A stretch of 6,688 nucleotides of DNA from assembly GCA_900553345.1 (NCBI GenBank), contig USDE01000077.1:1-6688 (forward strand), in the 5' to 3' direction. This stretch comes from an uncultured Collinsella sp. GTDB taxonomy: Bacteria; Actinomycetota; Coriobacteriia; Coriobacteriales; Coriobacteriaceae. Below, piece after piece: positions 3,618 to 6,688 of this stretch. The notes beneath the pieces were generated by a model. It was not told where the DNA came from. It worked only from the letters and a program-made list of their open reading frames with translations, and did not search any database. Every line of letters begins with the position of its first letter. Within the stretch, counting starts at the first letter, position 1. A program made the position numbers and the translations under genes.

Positions 3618-5951
3618 CTACAGATCTAGCGCCTTCTTCGCGGCGTCGACCGGGTCGCCATCCATGTAGAACACCGGGCTCAAGCCCGAGATAATCTCGG
3701 ACGACACGCTCTGCAGGCCCGCGATGGCGCTCAGCGGCAAAATCACACGCTTGGCGCCGGCGTTTTTGGCCACGCGCATAATGTCCTCGAGCCCGCGGAT
3801 CTCGTCCATAGAGCCCGACATGCGCAAGATTCCCGGAATCGCCAGCGCGGGCATCACCGGGCGGTTGCACGCCGCGGAGCAAAGTCCCACAAACTCGGCG
3901 AGCGAAACTTCCTCGGACAGCCCCTTGCTCTGCAGGTCGTTGTAGAACAGCAGGTAATCCTTGGAGCCAATGTGCATGCCCGGCGCCACGCGGTTCGCCA
4001 GGTTCACAAAGTTGTCGAACGCGGCCTCCAGCGTATCGCGCACCGGCTTGTTAAAGGCCACGCCCTCGTGCTTAAACTTGCACTCGCCGGCAACGGCCTT
4101 GTTCTCCAGCTTGTACACGGCGACCTCGCCGCCCTGCGACCTGCCCACGCCAAACACGTGGCCGGACAGCAGCGGTCCGTCGGGAATCAGCGTGTCCTCG
4201 CTCTGCTCGGGCACGCGCACCACGTGCACGTCCTGCGGGTTGTCGGCATCCATATAGCCCAGGTTAACGTCGATAAACTCAACGCCCGCCATAATCTTGA
4301 GCTGCTCCTTTACGCGGCGACGGCCCTCGATGGCGTAGTCCAGCAGCCAGCGCACATCGTCCTTATCCATGGCCTCGTCGGGGAACAGCAGCTTTGCAAG
4401 GCCGCTAAAGGTCTTGCGCACGGCGATCTCGTCACGCTTGTTAAAGTCGCTGTTAAAGCGGAAGTAACGGTCGATATGGTGCGTAAAGTCCTTGCGGCGC
4501 ATCTCCTTGCAAAACTCCGACAGGCAGTCGGTGATCAGGCCATAATGCCCGGTCAGCAGGCTCGAGCGCATCTTGGGAATCTCCCAGCCCGGCAGGTAAT
4601 AGTGGATACGGTCGAAGAAGGCCGAATCGTTGTTAAACTCCGGCGGGAACGGATCAAACAGGTGCGTGGTCTTAAGAACGTTTTGCACGGTGTCGTTGAT
4701 GTTGCCCTCAAAGACCATGGAGGCATCGGCGTTAATCTGGTCGCGGCCGCGCGCGTAGCTGCCGCTCGCCATATAGTCCTTCATGATCTGGATGCCGTCT
4801 TTGTCCTTGAAATTGATACCGGCAACCTCGTCAAACGCCACGCAGTCCCAATGGCCCACCAAGCCCACGCGATCGGCGCGCATGGAGTTCATGCGGCCGA
4901 ACAGGTTGGCCGTGGTGGTCTGGCCGCCCGAAAGCAAGATGGCATAGGGCGAAACCTCTTTGTAGATATGGCTCTTGCCGGTGCCGCGGGGACCCAGCTC
5001 GCACAGGTTGTAGTTGCGCTCGATAAGCGGCACCATGCGCTCGATAAAGTGCAGGCGCTCTTTCTCGGAAAGCTCACTGGGCTCATAGCCAGCGGAGCGC
5101 AGCAGCATGTTGAGCCATTCGTCGCGCGTAAAGTACTGGCGCTCGTCGACCATAGCATCCAGGTCCAGATTGGGCATCTGGATGGGCGTAAGCGACGCCA
5201 CACTAAACGGAGAGTCCTCGGGTCCGCGCTTTTTGCGCTTGGCCTTGGAGCGGCGCGGCGCATCGTCGCCAAAGACCTCCATGCCAAACTCGTCTTCCTC
5301 ATCCACGGGATGACGATATTCGATGCTCATAATGCACCAAATGCCGCCCTGCAGAATCTTGGAATAGTCGCGCACGTACTCGGCCGGCATCACAAACGGC
5401 TCGATGGTCAAGTTGGCAAACGACGCCACGTAGATATCTTTGTACTCGTCGAGTTTGGCCGTCACCTTGTCGATGATGGTAAAACGACCCAGCTCGCGAA
5501 TCTTGGACTTAATGCGCTCGGACTCATCGGGACGCACGTAGTTATCGGTGAGGATCCTGCGGATGCGGTCCAGGCCCTCTGCCACGGCATCCTCGTCGTC
5601 GGTTGAGCAGTACATGCCCAGCAGATACTCCAGTACAAAGGTGGGCACGTTGGCGCCGCGCTTCATAAGGACCGTCAGGTCCTTGCGCACGATCTTGCCA
5701 GCAAAGTGCTCGAGCAACTTGCCGTCCAGCCCATCCATGTCGTAGCCGTCGTCCTCGGGAGCCTCGGCCACAGCCTGGTCATAGCCATCGGTCGAGAATT
5801 CGTCCTCGGCGGGCGCGGCGGCATCAACGGGCGCGGCGGCCTCAGCGTCCGCAGCAGGCACGGCCACCCCTGCAGGCACCGCAGCCTGCTCGGGCACATC
5901 CACATCAATCGAGGGAACTTCCCACAAATCGTCGTCATGGCTATCAAACAT
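3618..5951 (-). CDS. brxL: BREX system Lon-related AAA+ protein BrxL
   Basis: This 777-residue protein is BrxL of type 1 BREX phage defence. After an N-terminal extension of about 75 residues comes the family's opening block (KIVRKDLTVLMKRGANVP, about 86-103; EYLLGMYC, 108-115; NYVRPDE, 137-143). The AAA+ core shows Walker A GPRGTGKS (320-327), Walker B DCVAFDEVAG (369-378), a likely sensor-1 Asn at 417, and DRIHYYLPGWE (447-457). The C-terminus is the Lon-like domain, including NRPVMPALAIPG (696-707) and AGAKRVILP (731-739). Typical members are nearer 680 residues. The excess is the acidic Ala/Pro-rich N-terminus and an inserted linker at about 215-255 with a basic cluster (RRSKAKRKKR). The Lon-like lysine position seems not to hold Lys, in line with BrxL acting as a DNA-binding AAA+ motor, not a protease. 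The ATG at 5951 is chosen over GTG 5960 because AGGAG sits eight bases before it. Confidence 0.95.
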   Translation of the reverse strand: MFDSHDDDLWEVPSIDVDVPEQAAVPAGVAVPAADAEAAAPVDAAAPAEDEFSTDGYDQAVAEAPEDDGYDMDGLDGKLLEHFAGKIVRKDLTVLMKRGANVPTFVLEYLLGMYCSTDDEDAVAEGLDRIRRILTDNYVRPDESERIKSKIRELGRFTIIDKVTAKLDEYKDIYVASFANLTIEPFVMPAEYVRDYSKILQGGIWCIMSIEYRHPVDEEDEFGMEVFGDDAPRRSKAKRKKRGPEDSPFSVASLTPIQMPNLDLDAMVDERQYFTRDEWLNMLLRSAGYEPSELSEKERLHFIERMVPLIERNYNLCELGPRGTGKSHIYKEVSPYAILLSGGQTTTANLFGRMNSMRADRVGLVGHWDCVAFDEVAGINFKDKDGIQIMKDYMASGSYARGRDQINADASMVFEGNINDTVQNVLKTTHLFDPFPPEFNNDSAFFDRIHYYLPGWEIPKMRSSLLTGHYGLITDCLSEFCKEMRRKDFTHHIDRYFRFNSDFNKRDEIAVRKTFSGLAKLLFPDEAMDKDDVRWLLDYAIEGRRRVKEQLKIMAGVEFIDVNLGYMDADNPQDVHVVRVPEQSEDTLIPDGPLLSGHVFGVGRSQGGEVAVYKLENKAVAGECKFKHEGVAFNKPVRDTLEAAFDNFVNLANRVAPGMHIGSKDYLLFYNDLQSKGLSEEVSLAEFVGLCSAACNRPVMPALAIPGILRMSGSMDEIRGLEDIMRVAKNAGAKRVILPLSAIAGLQSVSSEIISGLSPVFYMDGDPVDAAKKALDL

Positions 5952-5959
5952 AGGGCACA

Positions 5960-5964
5960 CTCCT
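5960..5964 (-). promoter_or_regulatory. Ribosome binding site that decides the brxL start
   Basis: On the minus strand AGGAG (5964-5960) is eight bases before ATG 5951. An in-frame GTG three codons further upstream (5960) overlaps this site and so cannot use it. The site also overlaps the pglZ stop codon (5965-5963), so brxL translation is probably coupled to pglZ. Confidence 0.8.
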
Positions 5965-6688
5965 AAAAACCAAAGTCAGCAACAGGGGCAAACGAAACAG
6001 TGATGGTGTACGTCTCGCGCCAAACGATCTTGCCCGTCTCGCGCTCGCGGCAGACCAGATAGTACGGACCCTTGGCCGAGAATCCATCCGCTGCATGCAA
6101 CGCAAACTTGGCATGCACCACGCGCTCCTGCGAGTTAACAGAAATCTTGTTGGCATGCGCCTTGACCGTATCGCTCACCTCGTTGCCACTTGCATCGGTA
6201 AACACCAGCTCGTACTCGCACGGCAAGACCTTACCTTGGGCAGGTTCTTCCTGGATCAAGTTGACTGAGAAGAGCGAGTTGGTCACTCGGCGTCCCTCAC
6301 TTAGTACGCGCAGCGTCGCCGCGCGCGTGTCGACAAAGTCCTTGGAACCCGAGCGCGCACGCCAAAAACCGATAACGGGCACGCAGAGCTCCTGCAGGCT
6401 CATGCCGCCGTGGACGTAGTTGTTAGTGCCGCCGGGACGCTTGAAGTGCACGTTCTCGCGCGGGGCAAACCCCTCAAAACCGGCGCCCAAACGTCCCATG
6501 TTAACATTAACAAACACCTCACATGCCTCTTCCGAAAGCTTGGCCACGGCCTCGTTGGGCACCACCAGATGACGCTTGCCGTGCATGACAGGAGCGTCAA
6601 GGAAGGGAAGATCTGGCTTGCCGAGCATCTGGCACTCGTTGAGCTCACGACGCGTGTAGATGAAGCCATGATCCGCCGTCATAACAAC
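5963..6688 (-). CDS. pglZ: BREX type 1 phosphatase-like protein PglZ, C-terminal part
   Basis: The frame is open to the right edge, so the gene starts outside the window; the ATG at 6682 is internal. The visible 241 residues begin with VVMTADHGFIYTRRE. Its TADHG carries the metal-binding Asp and His (residues 6-7 of the fragment) of the alkaline phosphatase superfamily, as in the PglZ domain. YVHGGMSLQELCVPVIGF (about 91-108) is the second signature, with its metal-binding His. The remaining 130 or so residues are beta-rich and form the usual C-terminal region. PglZ is a core protein of every BREX and Pgl system and is needed for both host DNA methylation and phage exclusion. The order pglZ then brxL, 11 bases apart, is that of type 1 BREX, so brxB, brxC and pglX are expected upstream of it, to the right. 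No frameshift or missing motif is seen in the visible part. Confidence 0.93.
   Translation of the reverse strand, partial: VVMTADHGFIYTRRELNECQMLGKPDLPFLDAPVMHGKRHLVVPNEAVAKLSEEACEVFVNVNMGRLGAGFEGFAPRENVHFKRPGGTNNYVHGGMSLQELCVPVIGFWRARSGSKDFVDTRAATLRVLSEGRRVTNSLFSVNLIQEEPAQGKVLPCEYELVFTDASGNEVSDTVKAHANKISVNSQERVVHAKFALHAADGFSAKGPYYLVCRERETGKIVWRETYTITVSFAPVADFGF

Noticed and set aside
3972..5606. A 544-codon open frame on the + strand inside brxL
   Set aside because: It is antisense to a clearly conserved protein, has no family signature and has a His/Val/Ala-rich make-up typical of the reverse frame of GC-rich DNA.

Overview
The window looks like a piece of a moderately high-GC Gram-positive chromosome. 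Protein style and base composition suggest an actinobacterial gut lineage such as Coriobacteriia (Collinsella or Olsenella type), but this is an inference and no marker gene is present to prove it. The layout reads as a defence island abutting a housekeeping transporter gene.

Left edge (1-693, + strand): the C-terminal part of a cation/proton antiporter of the NhaP2/CvrA type, with the last membrane helices followed by two RCK_C (TrkA-C) cytosolic modules. Next comes 587 bases without a protein gene (694-1280). It holds three copies of a compact module of about 56 nt: one on the minus strand (796-851) and two on the plus strand (970-1025 and 1205-1261). Each copy has a recognisable -10 box (TATAAA), a first hairpin at the predicted transcript start, a conserved CUUCCAAG/CCUCCAAG linker, and a GC-rich hairpin followed by a T run. 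They read as three small non-coding RNA genes with their own promoters and terminators. The last terminator ends only 19 bases before a DUF3800 protein gene (1281-1958, + strand), whose DNA is visibly richer in A/T than the flanks. Small structured RNAs next to DUF3800 genes are a known but functionally unexplained pattern (the 'DUF3800' RNA motifs from comparative genomics). This locus is therefore the best candidate for an under-described RNA-protein system. The RNA linker is complementary over 9 nt to the DUF3800 Shine-Dalgarno region.

Right part (1966-6688, all on the - strand, read right to left): the 3' end of a BREX type 1 defence operon. It contains the C-terminal part of PglZ (5963-6688), complete BrxL (3618-5951), an unrecognised 454-residue protein (2206-3570) and a small acidic 70-residue protein (1966-2178). 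Gaps are 11, 47 and 27 bases, and every complete gene has a good ribosome binding site, so this is one transcription unit. The rest of BREX (brxA, brxB, brxC, pglX) would be expected beyond the right edge.

The BREX unit and the DUF3800 gene converge, with both stop codons inside one 13-base palindrome at 1956-1968. The two extra genes after brxL and the RNA/DUF3800 module are the parts of the island not explained by standard BREX.
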